DNA of 64,000 nucleotides. Origin: Rossellomorea sp. SC111 (GTDB taxonomy: Bacteria > Bacillota > Bacilli > Bacillales > Bacillaceae_B). The number at the start of each line of letters is the position of its first letter. The first letter of the stretch is position 1. Under the pieces are notes generated by a model. That model was not told the DNA's origin and made no database searches. It worked only from the letters and a program-made list of their open reading frames with translations. The DNA is taken from the NCBI RefSeq assembly GCF_024733565.1, contig NZ_JANIOC010000003.1:264344-328343 (forward strand). The letters are read 5' to 3'. A program made the position numbers and the translations under genes. Below are positions 19,285-29,917 of the stretch, one piece after another.

Positions 19285-20415
19285 TTATGCGTTGTCCTTA
19301 TTAACATTCTTCTGTTCATGTTTTTTTATGAGGACAGATCCTGCTTTTGTTTCCGCAAAAAGATGAAGCTTATCGGCTGAGTCAGTCTTACGGCTGAATC
19401 GGATCGATTTCTGCACCACTTCATTTTTTTCCTCTAATACATCAATACCCTGAAGTTCCACCTTGAAACTACCGAAATTTGATTTGGCTTCCCCGGATAT
19501 ATTGATGTTTTCAGGAACAAACAAATCAATATTGCCCGTCACTGTTTTCGCGTGTACTGTATCTGATTTCTCCCCGGTCAGAGCACATACGATATTCCCA
19601 TTCAGGGATTGAACATCCAAAGAGGAGATATCTCCTTCAACGTGCACCTTGCCATTAATGGATTCTGCCTCCACATGATCCGCTTTAGCGGTCAGAATGG
19701 AGATCGCACCGTTAGACGTTTCGACTTCCGCTTTCTTAGAAGTCAGACGGTCGATCTGGATTTTCCCATTGGCAGCCTTGGCACGGAGGTCTTGCACATC
19801 TAAATTCCCCGCTTTTAACCCACCATTGAATAAACGGACAGAAATCCTTTTATACTGGTGTTTAGGGATATATAACTTAGAGTCAACCTTCATCCATTTT
19901 AGTTGCGTGGAGTAATAGAGCGTATCCCCGTCAACGGCAAAGGACGTATTCTCCATAAACTGCTTTCTCGCTTCTTCATAATCTTCCGTACGATACACCT
20001 TGGCTTCACATTCCACCCGGACTTCTTCGCCATCCCACGGAATAAGCTCCACTTTTCCGTTAGCGACATCGATGTCAATTTTTTCAAAGTCTGTATTCGG
20101 CTGCTGGTACACATGGGACAATTCCACCGATTGATTCCATTGAAAGTCGAAGTCGAAATTTTTGATTTTGTGCAGTGCTGAATTCATGAAATCCATAAGC
20201 TTATCTTTCGGATTACCTGCATGAGACGTGTGCTCTTTTTCTTCCTTTTTATCATCTTGGAAGATGGATACAAATTCATCAAGGAAATCCTTCTCTTTTT
20301 TTGGCTTTGATGTATGCGGCTTTTCATCAAGTGCTTCCAGTAATGCCACAGCTTCCTGTGCAGAAATCGTTCCATTTTCCAACATATCCAAAATGCGTTT
20401 ACGTTCTTCATTCAT
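19285..20415 (-). CDS. yvlB: YvlB, DUF4097 beta-helix stress protein
   Basis: 376 aa. An N-terminal helical module (ERKRILDMLENGTISAQEA, then VALLEAL) like that of LiaX/YvlB proteins is followed by a charged linker and, from about residue 110, a repeated beta-strand DUF4097 domain (DVANGKVELIPW, KAANGKIQIDRL, ETSNGAISILTA, ESINGKVHVEGD, QSLNGNIVCAL). The N-G-x-I/V spacing shows a regular beta-helix. Probably part of envelope defence. No signal peptide is seen. Confidence 0.92.
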   Translation of the reverse strand: MNEERKRILDMLENGTISAQEAVALLEALDEKPHTSKPKKEKDFLDEFVSIFQDDKKEEKEHTSHAGNPKDKLMDFMNSALHKIKNFDFDFQWNQSVELSHVYQQPNTDFEKIDIDVANGKVELIPWDGEEVRVECEAKVYRTEDYEEARKQFMENTSFAVDGDTLYYSTQLKWMKVDSKLYIPKHQYKRISVRLFNGGLKAGNLDVQDLRAKAANGKIQIDRLTSKKAEVETSNGAISILTAKADHVEAESINGKVHVEGDISSLDVQSLNGNIVCALTGEKSDTVHAKTVTGNIDLFVPENINISGEAKSNFGSFKVELQGIDVLEEKNEVVQKSIRFSRKTDSADKLHLFAETKAGSVLIKKHEQKNVNKDNA

Positions 20416-20437
20416 ACTCTTTCATCCCCTTTATTGA

Positions 20438-20752
20438 TTATAAAAGTACTTTGATGCCCTTATACACATTCCAAATGACCACGACAACACTAAGTAATAT
20501 AGCTAAACCGATCATGATGACAGTAAAGACCGGCAATCCTGCACCACTTGCGAAAACCCCCATATCCATAACCAAACCTGCGAACACCAGGGGAACCGCT
20601 ATGACCGGTAACAAGTGTGATAAAAACGCTGATTTGGCGTCCTTTTTCACGTGTGGATTGTCTGATACGAAATAGACGATCAAGGGAAAAAGGAAGCCGG
20701 CAAAAAATATACTAAAATAGCATAGAGCTGACAGTACCTTATTGGTCTCCAT
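20438..20752 (-). CDS. yvlA: YvlA, DUF4870-type small membrane protein
   Basis: About 104 aa with three hydrophobic segments (residues 7-25, 40-62, 70-95) and the DUF4870 motif FLFPLIVYFVSDNPHVKKDAKSA broken by no gap. First gene of yvlABCD. I chose the ATG at 20752 because AGAGGAG is 9 nt upstream; two more ATGs (20758, 20761) are too close to it. Confidence 0.9.
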   Translation of the reverse strand: METNKVLSALCYFSIFFAGFLFPLIVYFVSDNPHVKKDAKSAFLSHLLPVIAVPLVFAGLVMDMGVFASGAGLPVFTVIMIGLAILLSVVVVIWNVYKGIKVLL

Positions 20753-20775
20753 CTTCATCATCTCCTCTACTATTA

Positions 20776-20803
20776 TTTACGATACGCTGGGCAAAAAGTT
20801 TCA
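20776..20803 (-). promoter_or_regulatory. SigW-type promoter of yvlABCD
   Basis: TGAAAC (20798-20803) and CGTAAA (20776-20781) with 16 bp between, on minus. This is the ECF SigW pattern (TGAAAC-N16-CGTA). The start would be near 20770, directly before the yvlA ribosome binding site. Confidence 0.85.
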
Positions 20804-20944
20804 ATGCATTTGTTATAATCTTATTTTCTCATATGGGAAGTGTGCCTAGACTCCATCTGGAGGCTGAGTTTGGGTAGGTATGGAGAGGTGTTTTTCTATT
20901 TCAGGATGAATCATGCCCAGATACTCTTAATGAAGTGAGTGGTA

Positions 20945-21068
20945 GTTGATTTCCGCTGCAGGTGCTCGCTTTCCGCGGGGCTGGCGGTGAGCCTCCTCGG
21001 CTTCGCCTGCGGGGTCTCACCTGTCCAGCGTTTCCCGCAGGAGTCGAGCACCTTCCGCTTCAATCAAC
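20945..21068 (+). repeat. Long intergenic repeat, complete copy
   Basis: 124 bp with ends GTTGATT and AATCAAC. Internal GGTGCTCGC...GCGAGCACC-type and TGAGCC...GGTCTCA-type partial complementarity allows an extended fold. No coding potential. Confidence 0.85.
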
Positions 21069-21209
21069 TTGCCAAGCATGTTCTTTTAACCTGAAACTCA
21101 GTCATAAGTCACCATTTAACAAGAGTGCTCTTACACACTCTCCCCCTTCTTACTAAAATAGTAATGATGAAGTTAAAACTCACTGCCTTATTCATTCTTC
21201 GAAAAAAGA

Positions 21210-21228
21210 GAGATGCACAATGCATCTC
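21210..21228 (-). terminator. Terminator of uvrBA
   Basis: GAGATGCA/TGCATCTC stem with a 3-nt loop, followed on minus by CTC and a run of six T. Confidence 0.85.
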
Positions 21229-21237
21229 CCTTTATGT

Positions 21238-24111
21238 TTAATTAGTAACTTCTTCTTTTTCGCGGATTTTCTTTTTCATGCGTTCTCGATCGCGTTCCAG
21301 GACGGGTTTCAGGTATTTCCCTGTGTAGGAACCTTTTACTTCTGCCACTTTTTCAGGGGTGCCGGTTGCGACGATTTTACCGCCTTTGTCCCCGCCTTCC
21401 GGTCCAAGGTCCACCAGGTAGTCGGCTGCTTTGATGACATCGAGATTGTGCTCGATGACAAGGACGGTGTCCCCGTTTTCAACGAGTCGTTGAAGGACGA
21501 CTAGGAGACGGGCGATGTCATCGACATGAAGTCCTGTCGTTGGTTCATCGAGGATGTAGAGAGAGCGGCCTGTCGAACGGCGATGCAATTCGGACGCCAG
21601 TTTCACACGCTGGGCTTCCCCACCGGATAATGTAGTGGCCGGCTGCCCCAATGTGATGTAGCCAAGGCCCACATCAAAGATGGTCTGCAGTTTACGTTTG
21701 ATCTTAGGGATATTTTCAAAGAATTTCACTGCATCTTCGACGGTCATCTCAAGGACGTCGGAGATATTTTTATCTTTATATTTCACTTCAAGGGTTTCAC
21801 GGTTGTATCGTTTTCCATGGCAAACCTCACACGGTACGTATACATCCGGCAGGAAATGCATTTCAATCTTGATGATCCCGTCTCCGCGACACGCTTCACA
21901 GCGGCCACCCTTGACGTTAAAGCTGAAACGTCCCTTTTTATAACCACGAACTTTTGCTTCGTTGGTGGTGGCAAATACATCGCGGATATCGTCGAATACG
22001 CCGGTGTACGTAGCCGGATTGGATCTCGGTGTACGTCCGATCGGTGATTGATCGATATCAATGACTTTATCCAGATGTTCTATTCCCTTCACTTCTTTAT
22101 GCTCACCAGGCTTTGATTTCGCATTATGAAGCTTTTGAGCAAGTGACTTGTGGAGGATTTCATTGATCAATGTACTCTTCCCTGATCCCGATACCCCGGT
22201 CACAGCTGAGAAGATCCCTAAAGGCAGCTTAACTTTGACGTTGTTCAAGTTATTTGCCTTCGCACCCACAATTTCAAGGTAACGCCCGTCAGGCTTGCGT
22301 CTTTCCTGTGGAAGGGGGATGAACTTCTTCCCGGACAAATATTGACCGGTTAATGAGTTAGGATCGTCCATTACTTCCTGTGGTGTCCCTGCTGAAATGA
22401 CTTCTCCACCATGGACCCCCGCTCCCGGCCCGATATCAATCAGATGATCCGCAGCCATCATGGTGTCTTCATCATGCTCCACAACGATCAACGTATTACC
22501 GATTTCACGCATATTCTTTAACGTATCAATCAGTCTATCATTATCCCGCTGGTGCAAGCCGATGGACGGTTCATCCAGGATATAAAGTACCCCGGTCAGA
22601 CGGGAACCTATTTGAGTGGCCAGGCGAATCCGCTGGGCCTCCCCTCCCGAAAGCGTCCCTGCCGCACGGCTGAGTGTCAGGTATTCAAGACCTACATTCA
22701 TAAGGAAACCAAGTCGTTCACGAATTTCCCTGAGTATCAGGTTGGCAATCTTCATATCTTTTTCAGATAGTTCAAGTTTATGGAAGAACTGCTCTGCTTC
22801 TTCAATCGAAAAAGCCGTCACTTCGCCAATATGAAGGGAATCCACTTTCACAGCGAGGCTCTCTTCTTTCAAGCGATGACCGTTACAGGCAGGACAGTCC
22901 TGCTGCGCCATGTACTTTTCCATCTGCTCCCTGATATAATCCGAGCTCGTTTCACGGTAGCGACGCTCCACATTGGGAATGACCCCTTCAAAGCGAAGAT
23001 AGTTTTCCCGGACCTGGCCGAAATCGTTCTCGTAGCGGAAGTAGATTTCATCTTTACCGGATCCGTAAAGGACCTTATCCATTTGATGTTTCGGGATGTC
23101 CTTCACGGGGATATCCACGGGAATCTCATAATGGTCACATACTGCTTTCAGCAGGGAAGGATAATATTGAGAACTTGTCGGTTCCCACGGGGCGATCGCA
23201 TGCTCATCGAGGGTGCGGTCCCAATTCGGGATGACGAGTTCTTTATCCACCTCAAGCTTGGTCCCCAGTCCGTCACAACTCGGGCATGCCCCGAACGGAC
23301 TATTGAAGGAAAACATCCTTGGTTCAAGTTCCGTGATGGAGAATCCACAGTATGGACAAGCATGATGTTCACTGAATAGAAGCTCATCTTTCCCGATGAC
23401 ATCGATGATCACCTGACCATCCGCCAGTCTCAGTGCCGTTTCAAGGGAGTCGGAGAGGCGCGCTGCCACTCCTTCCTTCACAACGATCCGGTCGATGATG
23501 ACTTCGATGGAGTGCTTCTTATTTTTCTCCAAAGAGATTTCTTCACCAAGGTCCTGTACTTCGCCATTGATGCGGACACGTACGAACCCCTGCTTCTTGA
23601 TGTCTTCCAGTGTCTTGACATGGGTGCCTTTTCTGCCCGAAACGACGGGTGCAAGTACTTGCAGCTTCGTTCTTTCAGGATACTCAAGGACCCTGTCCAC
23701 CATCTGTTCAATCGTCTGGGAGGTGATTTCGATCCCGTGATTGGGACAGATCGGTTTTCCGACCCTCGCAAACAACAGACGAAGATAATCATAAATCTCT
23801 GTTACAGTTCCAACTGTTGAACGGGGATTGCGGCTCGTCGTTTTTTGATCGATGGAAATTGCCGGTGATAACCCTTCGATGGCGTCGACATCGGGCTTAT
23901 CCATCTGACCGAGAAATTGACGGGCATAAGCAGAAAGGGATTCAACATATCGTCTCTGTCCCTCTGCATAAATGGTATCAAAGGCCAGGGAAGATTTCCC
24001 CGAACCCGATAGTCCGGTCAATACGACCAGTTTATCCCGTGGGATATTGATATCTATATTTTTTAAATTATGAGCCCTAGCTCCTTGTACGATTATTTGA
24101 TCCTGCGCCAT
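21238..24111 (-). CDS. uvrA: UvrA, excinuclease ABC subunit A
   Basis: 957 aa, identical in length to B. subtilis UvrA. Two ABC ATPase modules: Walker [10 protein letters not shown] near residue 32 and GVSGSGKST in the second half, with [12 protein letters not shown] and [12 protein letters not shown] signatures. Zinc-binding pairs CPYC/CPSC and CEAC/CEVC are intact. It finds bulky DNA damage and loads UvrB in nucleotide excision repair. ATG 24111 lies 7 nt after the uvrB stop; an upstream 19-codon open extension is rejected. Confidence 0.97.
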   Translation of the reverse strand: MAQDQIIVQGARAHNLKNIDINIPRDKLVVLTGLSGSGKSSLAFDTIYAEGQRRYVESLSAYARQFLGQMDKPDVDAIEGLSPAISIDQKTTSRNPRSTVGTVTEIYDYLRLLFARVGKPICPNHGIEITSQTIEQMVDRVLEYPERTKLQVLAPVVSGRKGTHVKTLEDIKKQGFVRVRINGEVQDLGEEISLEKNKKHSIEVIIDRIVVKEGVAARLSDSLETALRLADGQVIIDVIGKDELLFSEHHACPYCGFSITELEPRMFSFNSPFGACPSCDGLGTKLEVDKELVIPNWDRTLDEHAIAPWEPTSSQYYPSLLKAVCDHYEIPVDIPVKDIPKHQMDKVLYGSGKDEIYFRYENDFGQVRENYLRFEGVIPNVERRYRETSSDYIREQMEKYMAQQDCPACNGHRLKEESLAVKVDSLHIGEVTAFSIEEAEQFFHKLELSEKDMKIANLILREIRERLGFLMNVGLEYLTLSRAAGTLSGGEAQRIRLATQIGSRLTGVLYILDEPSIGLHQRDNDRLIDTLKNMREIGNTLIVVEHDEDTMMAADHLIDIGPGAGVHGGEVISAGTPQEVMDDPNSLTGQYLSGKKFIPLPQERRKPDGRYLEIVGAKANNLNNVKVKLPLGIFSAVTGVSGSGKSTLINEILHKSLAQKLHNAKSKPGEHKEVKGIEHLDKVIDIDQSPIGRTPRSNPATYTGVFDDIRDVFATTNEAKVRGYKKGRFSFNVKGGRCEACRGDGIIKIEMHFLPDVYVPCEVCHGKRYNRETLEVKYKDKNISDVLEMTVEDAVKFFENIPKIKRKLQTIFDVGLGYITLGQPATTLSGGEAQRVKLASELHRRSTGRSLYILDEPTTGLHVDDIARLLVVLQRLVENGDTVLVIEHNLDVIKAADYLVDLGPEGGDKGGKIVATGTPEKVAEVKGSYTGKYLKPVLERDRERMKKKIREKEEVTN

Positions 24112-24118
24112 AATTCGT

Positions 24119-26101
24119 TCATCCTTCCGCCTTGAGCTCAAGAATGGTATCACGAAGCTGCGCGGCACGTTCGAAGTCCAGTGCCTTGGCCGCGTCCTTC
24201 ATTTCCACTTCCAGGCTAGCAATAAGTTTTTGTCGCTCCGGTTTAGACATATTTGAAACCTTTGTCTGCTCTCCTTCATAAACCCCTGCTTCTTCAGCGG
24301 CATGAGTCGCCCTGATGACATCCCTGATTTCTTTTTGTATGGTCGTCGGGGTCACGCCGTGCTTTTCGTTGTATTCTTGTTGTATCGTCCGGCGACGGTC
24401 GGTTTCATCGAGTGCCTTTCTCATGGAGTCAGTGATTTTGTCTGCGTACATAATGACTCTTCCGTTACTGTTACGGGCGGCACGGCCGATCGTCTGGATC
24501 AGGGAGCGTTCCGAACGCAGGAAGCCTTCTTTGTCAGCATCCAATATGGTGACAAGTGACACTTCAGGTATATCCAGACCTTCCCGGAGTAAGTTGATTC
24601 CGACTAACACGTCATATTTGCCCAAGCGCAGATCCCGGATGATTTCGATACGTTCCAACGTCTTGATTTCAGAGTGAAGGTACTGGACTTTGATCCCGAT
24701 TTCCTTCAAATAGGCAGAAAGATCTTCTGACATTTTTTTCGTTAACGTGGTAACGAGAACCCGCTCGTTTTTCTCGATCCGTTCATTTATTTCACCCAGA
24801 AGGTCATCTATTTGACCTTCAATCGGTCGCACCTCGATGACCGGGTCAAGAAGTCCCGTCGGCCGGATGATCTGCTCGACCATCTCAGGAGTATGCTCCA
24901 ATTCATATGGTCCCGGCGTTGCCGAAACATAGAGAAGCTGCTTGGTTTTCTTCTCGAACTCTTCAAAGCGGAGGGGCCGATTGTCCATGGCTGAAGGCAG
25001 ACGGAATCCATGATCCACAAGCACTTTTTTACGGGCCTGGTCCCCGTTGAACATCCCCCTGATCTGAGGCAGCGTCACATGGGACTCGTCCACTACGATC
25101 AGGAAGTCATCCGGGAAATAGTCCATAAGCGTATATGGAGTCGACCCCGATGGGCGTAATGTCAGGTGGCGGGAATAGTTCTCGATCCCTGAGCAGAAAC
25201 CCATCTCCCTCATCATTTCCAGGTCATACCGGGTTCGCTGTTCCAGCCTCTGAGCTTCGAGCAGCTTGTTCTCTTCCTTCATGATCGCCAGCTGTTCTTC
25301 CAGTTCTTTTTCAATATTCTTGATGGCAACCTGCAATTTCTCTTCTCGGGTTACGAAGTGGGAAGCAGGGAAGATCGCGATATGGTCACGGTCACCCATG
25401 ATTTCGCCGGTGAGGGCATCCACTTCACGTATCCGGTCAATTTCATCCCCGAAAAATTCTACACGCATACAGTGTTCATCACGGGAAGCAGGGAAAATCT
25501 CCACCACGTCTCCGCGCACACGGAAAGTCCCGCGCTGAAAGTCGATATCATTTCGTTCATATTGGATATCCACAAGCTTACGGAGCAATTGGTTCCGTTC
25601 AATTTCCATCCCTGTTCTGAGGGAAAGGACGAGCTCACGATACTCTTCCGGATTACCTAAACCGTAAATACAGGACACGCTGGCAATGATGATGACATCT
25701 TTCCGTTCAAACAGGGAAGATGTGGCAGAGTGTCTTAATTTATCGATTTCATCATTGATGCTGGCATCCTTTTCAATGAAGGTATCGGTTTGCGGAACAT
25801 ATGCTTCCGGCTGATAGTAATCATAGTAACTGACAAAATATTCAACGGCGTTATCAGGGAAAAACTCTTTGAACTCACTGTAGAGCTGTCCCGCCAACGT
25901 TTTATTATGGGCGATGATGAGAGTCGGCTTTTCAACCTGCTTGATCACATTGGAGACAGTGAAGGTCTTCCCTGTCCCAGTTGCCCCAAGTAAGGTTTGA
26001 TGCCGTTTCCCTTCATTTATACCTTGTACCAGCTTTTCTATGGCAAGGGGCTGGTCCCCCTCTGGTTTATATTTTGATTTGAGCTCGAATTGATCTTTCA
26101 C
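24119..26101 (-). CDS. uvrB: UvrB, excinuclease ABC subunit B
   Basis: 660 aa. Walker A GATGTGKT near residue 40, the beta-hairpin region [12 protein letters not shown] that inserts between strands, DEAD-type DESH, helicase motif [11 protein letters not shown], and the C-terminal UVR coiled-coil ([20 protein letters not shown]) that binds UvrC. GTG start at 26101 with AGGAGGT upstream. A LexA box lies 123 bp upstream, so the operon is SOS-induced. Confidence 0.97.
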   Translation of the reverse strand: MKDQFELKSKYKPEGDQPLAIEKLVQGINEGKRHQTLLGATGTGKTFTVSNVIKQVEKPTLIIAHNKTLAGQLYSEFKEFFPDNAVEYFVSYYDYYQPEAYVPQTDTFIEKDASINDEIDKLRHSATSSLFERKDVIIIASVSCIYGLGNPEEYRELVLSLRTGMEIERNQLLRKLVDIQYERNDIDFQRGTFRVRGDVVEIFPASRDEHCMRVEFFGDEIDRIREVDALTGEIMGDRDHIAIFPASHFVTREEKLQVAIKNIEKELEEQLAIMKEENKLLEAQRLEQRTRYDLEMMREMGFCSGIENYSRHLTLRPSGSTPYTLMDYFPDDFLIVVDESHVTLPQIRGMFNGDQARKKVLVDHGFRLPSAMDNRPLRFEEFEKKTKQLLYVSATPGPYELEHTPEMVEQIIRPTGLLDPVIEVRPIEGQIDDLLGEINERIEKNERVLVTTLTKKMSEDLSAYLKEIGIKVQYLHSEIKTLERIEIIRDLRLGKYDVLVGINLLREGLDIPEVSLVTILDADKEGFLRSERSLIQTIGRAARNSNGRVIMYADKITDSMRKALDETDRRRTIQQEYNEKHGVTPTTIQKEIRDVIRATHAAEEAGVYEGEQTKVSNMSKPERQKLIASLEVEMKDAAKALDFERAAQLRDTILELKAEG

Positions 26102-26223
26102 CGTGAAACCTCCTATAATAAAGGACTGCTACCTTGTATTTACCTACTTATACCCATCTTAAACACTGCACATTCATTTATACACATTCTACCACATTTC
26201 CTCTCTTATTAACCAATAATAAG

Positions 26224-26237
26224 CGAACAAAAGTTCG
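26224..26237. promoter_or_regulatory. LexA/DinR (SOS) box of uvrBA
   Basis: CGAACAAAAGTTCG is a perfect palindrome of the bacillar GAAC-N4-GTTC type. Confidence 0.88.
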
Positions 26238-26248
26238 TTTTTCTTTTT

Positions 26249-26262
26249 GAGGGACGGACCTC
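26249..26262 (+). repeat. Single arm of the 13-mer repeat
   Basis: GAGGGACGGACCTC, 12 bp from the LexA box; no partner arm nearby. Confidence 0.8.
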
Positions 26263-26282
26263 AAAACGATCTTTTTCAACAT

Positions 26283-26556
26283 TGTGGATAACTTTCCATT
26301 TTGAGAAAGGAGATGTCAAGGATTTTACATTCGACAGAGCCATGAGGTTTCATCTTCTTTTTTCGACAGCATTCGAACATTTCTATGCACACCCTGTGTA
26401 TAACTATGTGCATAAGTCGGGTTTTCTTGTGGAAAATGCTTAAACTTATGCACATTTCGTCAAATTTCTTGTGAACAAATCCTGTGTATTCGATTTCAAA
26501 CTGTGAATAACCTTCGAAAATCCACTGTTATTCACATAATTCACTCTTTATCCACA
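26283..26556. promoter_or_regulatory. Cluster of seven DnaA boxes
   Basis: Exact TTATNCACA matches: minus strand at 26283-26291, 26395-26403, 26407-26415 and 26502-26510; plus strand at 26446-26454, 26528-26536 and 26548-26556. One-mismatch sites are at 26383, 26428 and 26470. The region is intergenic and AT-rich. Confidence 0.85.
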
Positions 26557-26625
26557 ATTCAATCATTCCCTCCCCACATTCCCTTCTTCATGAATTATTC
26601 ATCTAGGCATATATCCAATAATTGA

Positions 26626-26653
26626 TTGACTATTCAGTCTATTTTTCTATAAG
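26626..26653 (+). promoter_or_regulatory. SigA promoter of the amidase gene
   Basis: TTGACT (26626-26631) and TATAAG (26648-26653), spacing 16. The -35 is part of a short inverted repeat GACTATTCAGTC that could be an operator. Confidence 0.6.
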
Positions 26654-26698
26654 CTTTTTAATAGATTCAGCTAAAATACATAAGCACAGGAGGAATGT

Positions 26699-28714
26699 AT
26701 GAAAAAATCAAAATGGTTGAAAGTCGCAGGTAGTCTCAGTTTAACGGGGTTCTTACTAGGTTCCGCCATGACACCCTTGTCTCCATCACTTTCTTCTCAA
26801 AAAATTGCACGTGCTGCCACGGTGGATTCATCCGAATTGCAAAAAGCCTTCCGACAAGCCGCTCAAGAATTTGACGTACCCGTTGAAATACTCCTTTCAG
26901 TGGGTTATAACATGTCGTTATGGGAGCATCATGAAGGAAAGCCAAGCGCTTCCGGCGGCTACGGATTGATGCATCTGACAGATGTCAATGTTGATGATTT
27001 GGAAGACCCTGACACATCGGTCAATCCGCTTCATATGTTTCTATCAGGAAAAGAAGACGTTCCCATGCAGGGGGTTGTAACAGAAGGAAAGCAAGCAGAA
27101 GTGTCTCTTTCAGATCCTAACTTTCACACACTAACAGCTGCGGCGGACTTGCTCTCCCTCCCATCTGAAGATTTAAAGAAAGATAAAAAACAAAACATCC
27201 GGGGAGCTGCGGCATTACTTGCAAAGTATGCGAATCAGACAGTCGGTAAAACTCCGACTGGCCTTGACGATTGGTATGGGGCCGTTGCTAAATACAGTGG
27301 TTCTTCCGATGAGACAGGAGCAAGGGATTTTGCCGATCGGGTATATGAAACGATCAACAATGGAGCGGTGAAACAGACAGAAGATGGCTCTTCCATCCAT
27401 CTCGCTCCAAAACAAATCACTCCCGATAAAGAAACCATCAATCCATTACACTTAAAATCAGACGGCGGAGAAAACAAGGCCGATTGTCCGAAAGGTCTTG
27501 CCTGCCATTTCGTCCCGGCAGCATACAAAAAAATCAATCATGACGGGACATTCTATGAGTGGTCTTACGGTAACTACGACAAAGCCAACCGTCCATATGA
27601 TAACCAGGAAATCAAATACATCGTCCTCCACGATACGGAAATCAGCTATGATCTAACCAAAACTGTGTTTCAGAGGGAAACGACCCAGGCTTCCGCCCAC
27701 TATGTGATCCGCTCTTCAGATGGCGATATCACTCAAATGATCGACAATAAAGATGTAGCATGGCATGCGGGTAACTGGTATTTCAATTCCAAGAGTATCG
27801 GGATCGAACATGAAGGAATCGCCATTGAAGGGGCAGACTGGTACAACGAGCAGCTGTATCATGCCTCCGCACGTCTAGTAAAGCATCTATCCAGGGAGTA
27901 CAATATCCCATTGGACCGCGATCATATCATCGCCCATGATGAAGTGCCGGGTACATCCGCAGCCAGACAGTCCACCATGCACTGGGATCCGGGCCCATTC
28001 TGGGATTGGGCACATTATATGAAGATTTTGGGGGCACCCCTTGAGTCAGGGAAGAAGCAAAAAGACGTCGTTCAGATCAATCCAAACTTTGACAAGAACA
28101 TGCCGGATCTTCAGACACCGACGGGTGAGCCTGTACCAAAGCAATCGGCAAACTTCGTCTACCTGTATAGTTCTCCAAGCTTTGACGCTCCCCTTATCAA
28201 AGACACGGCACTTCCGAATGCCCATCCTTTAGATGCGTCGAATTGGGGAAATAAAGCAGTGACAGGTCAAACGTTTTATAAGGCAGAAGATCAAGGAGAC
28301 TGGACAGCGATCTGGTACGGGGCCCAAAAAGCATGGTTCTATAATCCAAAAGGAAAAAACACCACAAAAGGTTCTGGGATCGTCATCACCCCGAAAGAAG
28401 GAAAAACGGGCATCCCTGTTTACGGTTTGGCTTATCCCGAAGCTGAAGCATTTCCTGAAGGCATTCCGGTAAGAGGGATGGATGTGCTTCAATATACTCT
28501 CACCCCGGGGCAGAAATATGTCGCAACCGAGAAAGTGAAAGGAAGCTATTACAGCGCTCCCGTTTATACGTACAATCCGGAGACGACCCACAAGATCGTC
28601 TGGGGAGACGACGAATTTTACCTGATTCACCTCAATCACCGTCTTGCCTTTGTAAGAGCTGAAGATGTGGATGTTGTGGAGAATCCCAAACATAAGCACC
28701 ACCATAAGCGATAA
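26699..28714 (+). CDS. Secreted N-acetylmuramoyl-L-alanine amidase (Amidase_2)
   Basis: 671 aa. Signal peptide in the first 40 residues (two Lys, hydrophobic core SLSLTGFLLGSAM, cleavage near ARAA). Residues 45-220 form a helical, possibly lysozyme-fold-like region with a GGYGLMHL motif. The Amidase_2 catalytic domain spans about 300-450: YIVLHDTE, AWHAGNW, GIEHEG, and HWDPG give the zinc ligands. The C-terminal 200 residues hold beta-rich SH3-like repeats for wall binding, ending in a His/Lys tail. It cleaves the stem peptide from muramic acid. AGGAGGA precedes the ATG. It is divergent from uvrBA. Confidence 0.9.
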   Translation: MKKSKWLKVAGSLSLTGFLLGSAMTPLSPSLSSQKIARAATVDSSELQKAFRQAAQEFDVPVEILLSVGYNMSLWEHHEGKPSASGGYGLMHLTDVNVDDLEDPDTSVNPLHMFLSGKEDVPMQGVVTEGKQAEVSLSDPNFHTLTAAADLLSLPSEDLKKDKKQNIRGAAALLAKYANQTVGKTPTGLDDWYGAVAKYSGSSDETGARDFADRVYETINNGAVKQTEDGSSIHLAPKQITPDKETINPLHLKSDGGENKADCPKGLACHFVPAAYKKINHDGTFYEWSYGNYDKANRPYDNQEIKYIVLHDTEISYDLTKTVFQRETTQASAHYVIRSSDGDITQMIDNKDVAWHAGNWYFNSKSIGIEHEGIAIEGADWYNEQLYHASARLVKHLSREYNIPLDRDHIIAHDEVPGTSAARQSTMHWDPGPFWDWAHYMKILGAPLESGKKQKDVVQINPNFDKNMPDLQTPTGEPVPKQSANFVYLYSSPSFDAPLIKDTALPNAHPLDASNWGNKAVTGQTFYKAEDQGDWTAIWYGAQKAWFYNPKGKNTTKGSGIVITPKEGKTGIPVYGLAYPEAEAFPEGIPVRGMDVLQYTLTPGQKYVATEKVKGSYYSAPVYTYNPETTHKIVWGDDEFYLIHLNHRLAFVRAEDVDVVENPKHKHHHKR

Positions 28715-28717
28715 AAA

Positions 28718-28747
28718 AACAAGGCCGTCCCAAAGGATGGCCTTGTT
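28718..28747. terminator. Bidirectional terminator, amidase / csbA
   Basis: 13-bp stem (one G-T pair) with loop CAAA and T-runs on both sides, between convergent genes. Confidence 0.88.
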
Positions 28748-28758
28748 TTTCGTCGTGC

Positions 28759-28989
28759 CTATGCACTTCTCTTCGCTTTTTTCATCATCCGGTCACTATA
28801 CCAGAATCCGGCGGTGAGCGATGCGGCGTCTATGACTATGAGCAACCATGAATCCGTATATCCCTTTGACACTGAAGCCGCTATGAGAGCAACGGTCAGA
28901 ATCAAACCGACATAATGATTATATGTCACCCTTGTGAACAGAACGACAAGCAATCCCGGTAAAAATAAGCCTAAAATAATTTTCGACAC
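28759..28989 (-). CDS. csbA: CsbA, small membrane protein
   Basis: 76 aa, equal to B. subtilis CsbA, with the conserved LVVLFTRVTYNHYVGL stretch and three hydrophobic segments. GTG at 28989 has AAGGAGAG upstream; a longer open frame of 11 extra codons has no support. In B. subtilis csbA is SigB-controlled and precedes uvrB; here an amidase gene and the DnaA cluster lie between. No clear SigB promoter was found here. Confidence 0.9.
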   Translation of the reverse strand: MSKIILGLFLPGLLVVLFTRVTYNHYVGLILTVALIAASVSKGYTDSWLLIVIDAASLTAGFWYSDRMMKKAKRSA

Positions 28990-29061
28990 GTTCAACTCTC
29001 CTTGTAAATAAGGGAATAACACATATTCTACCGAAGTTTCCCCTATCTGGAAAGGGGGTTC

Positions 29062-29703
29062 TTACTCTTCAGCATCCCGGATCAGTTTCTGTGTCCGTTC
29101 TTTCAGCTCATGATGGGGGATGAATTTCTCCGACAGCATATCAGGAAGGATGTATTCGAGAAAGTATCGGACGCATTCCATGTCTTTATATTTTACGATC
29201 GTCGTCAGTGCCTCCTGATAAATTTCAATAAATAACGGTTCAGGATTCCCTTTTTGGATTTCTCCAAAGGATTCGTATAGAAGATCGATTTTATCTGCGA
29301 CGGATAAAATCCTCCCTTCCAGCGTCTCGTCCTTTCCTTCTTTAAAACGTTCCCGGTACACTTCCTGGAATTGTGGGGGAAACTCCGTTGTGATGAATTT
29401 ATTCACCATCTGATCCTCCACCTGGCTGAAGAGCTCCCGTAGTTTTCCTGAAGCATATTTCACAGGTGTTTTGATATCACCGGTGAACAATTCTGCGTAG
29501 TCATGGTTCAATGCCTTTTCGTAGAGGGCTTTCCAATCCAGCTCTTTCCCGTTCTGTTCCTCCACCGTCCCGAGAAACTGGGCGATTTTCGTTACTTTAA
29601 AGGAGTGGCTGGCCACATTATGTTCGTGGTATTTGAATCGACCCGGACAGCGGATAAGTGTCTCAAGATCTGATAAGCTTTTAAAATAATGATGAATTCC
29701 CAT
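29062..29703 (-). CDS. YfbR-like HD-domain 5'-nucleotidase
   Basis: 213 aa. HD-fold metal ligands: His in EHNVASHSFKV, the HD pair in NHDYAELFTGD, and Asp in VADKIDLLYES. The spacing and YHEHNVASHS motif are those of YfbR-type 5'-deoxynucleotidases, which remove phosphate from dNMPs. Cytoplasmic. Single gene between csbA and serA. Substrate not proven. Confidence 0.82.
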   Translation of the reverse strand: MGIHHYFKSLSDLETLIRCPGRFKYHEHNVASHSFKVTKIAQFLGTVEEQNGKELDWKALYEKALNHDYAELFTGDIKTPVKYASGKLRELFSQVEDQMVNKFITTEFPPQFQEVYRERFKEGKDETLEGRILSVADKIDLLYESFGEIQKGNPEPLFIEIYQEALTTIVKYKDMECVRYFLEYILPDMLSEKFIPHHELKERTQKLIRDAEE

Positions 29704-29881
29704 GGTATTCTCCTCTCACTGATTATCTTTACTTTATGAAAATAGTATCAAGGAGAGTCGGCCGATGCAACGATTGGTGGCTTATCCTTTTCTACTTCTC
29801 TTACTAATATGGTATTTTACGGAGGAATGATACGTGCGGATTGCCTGTCCACATTTTTTCAGGATAGCAAGGGGTGATAAA

Positions 29882-29910
29882 AACACCCCCTCATCAGATA
29901 AGGGAGTGTT
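29882..29910 (-). terminator. Terminator of serCA
   Basis: 9-bp stem AACACCCCC/GGGAGTGTT (one G-T pair) followed on minus by T5. Confidence 0.82.
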
Positions 29911-29917
29911 TGTCACT

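Larger units (their letters stand above)
26102..26698. other. Divergent intergenic region uvrB / amidase
   Basis: 597 bp without a gene. From left: the uvrB leader, the LexA box, one 13-mer repeat arm, a cluster of DnaA boxes, and the amidase promoter. Confidence 0.85.

Noticed and set aside
17531..21068. Repeats as a CRISPR array
   Set aside because: Copies are few, long, far apart and in both orientations, with no regular spacers or cas genes.
23495..23820. Plus-strand frames antisense to uvrA, uvrB and other long genes
   Set aside because: Shadow frames of well-supported minus-strand genes.
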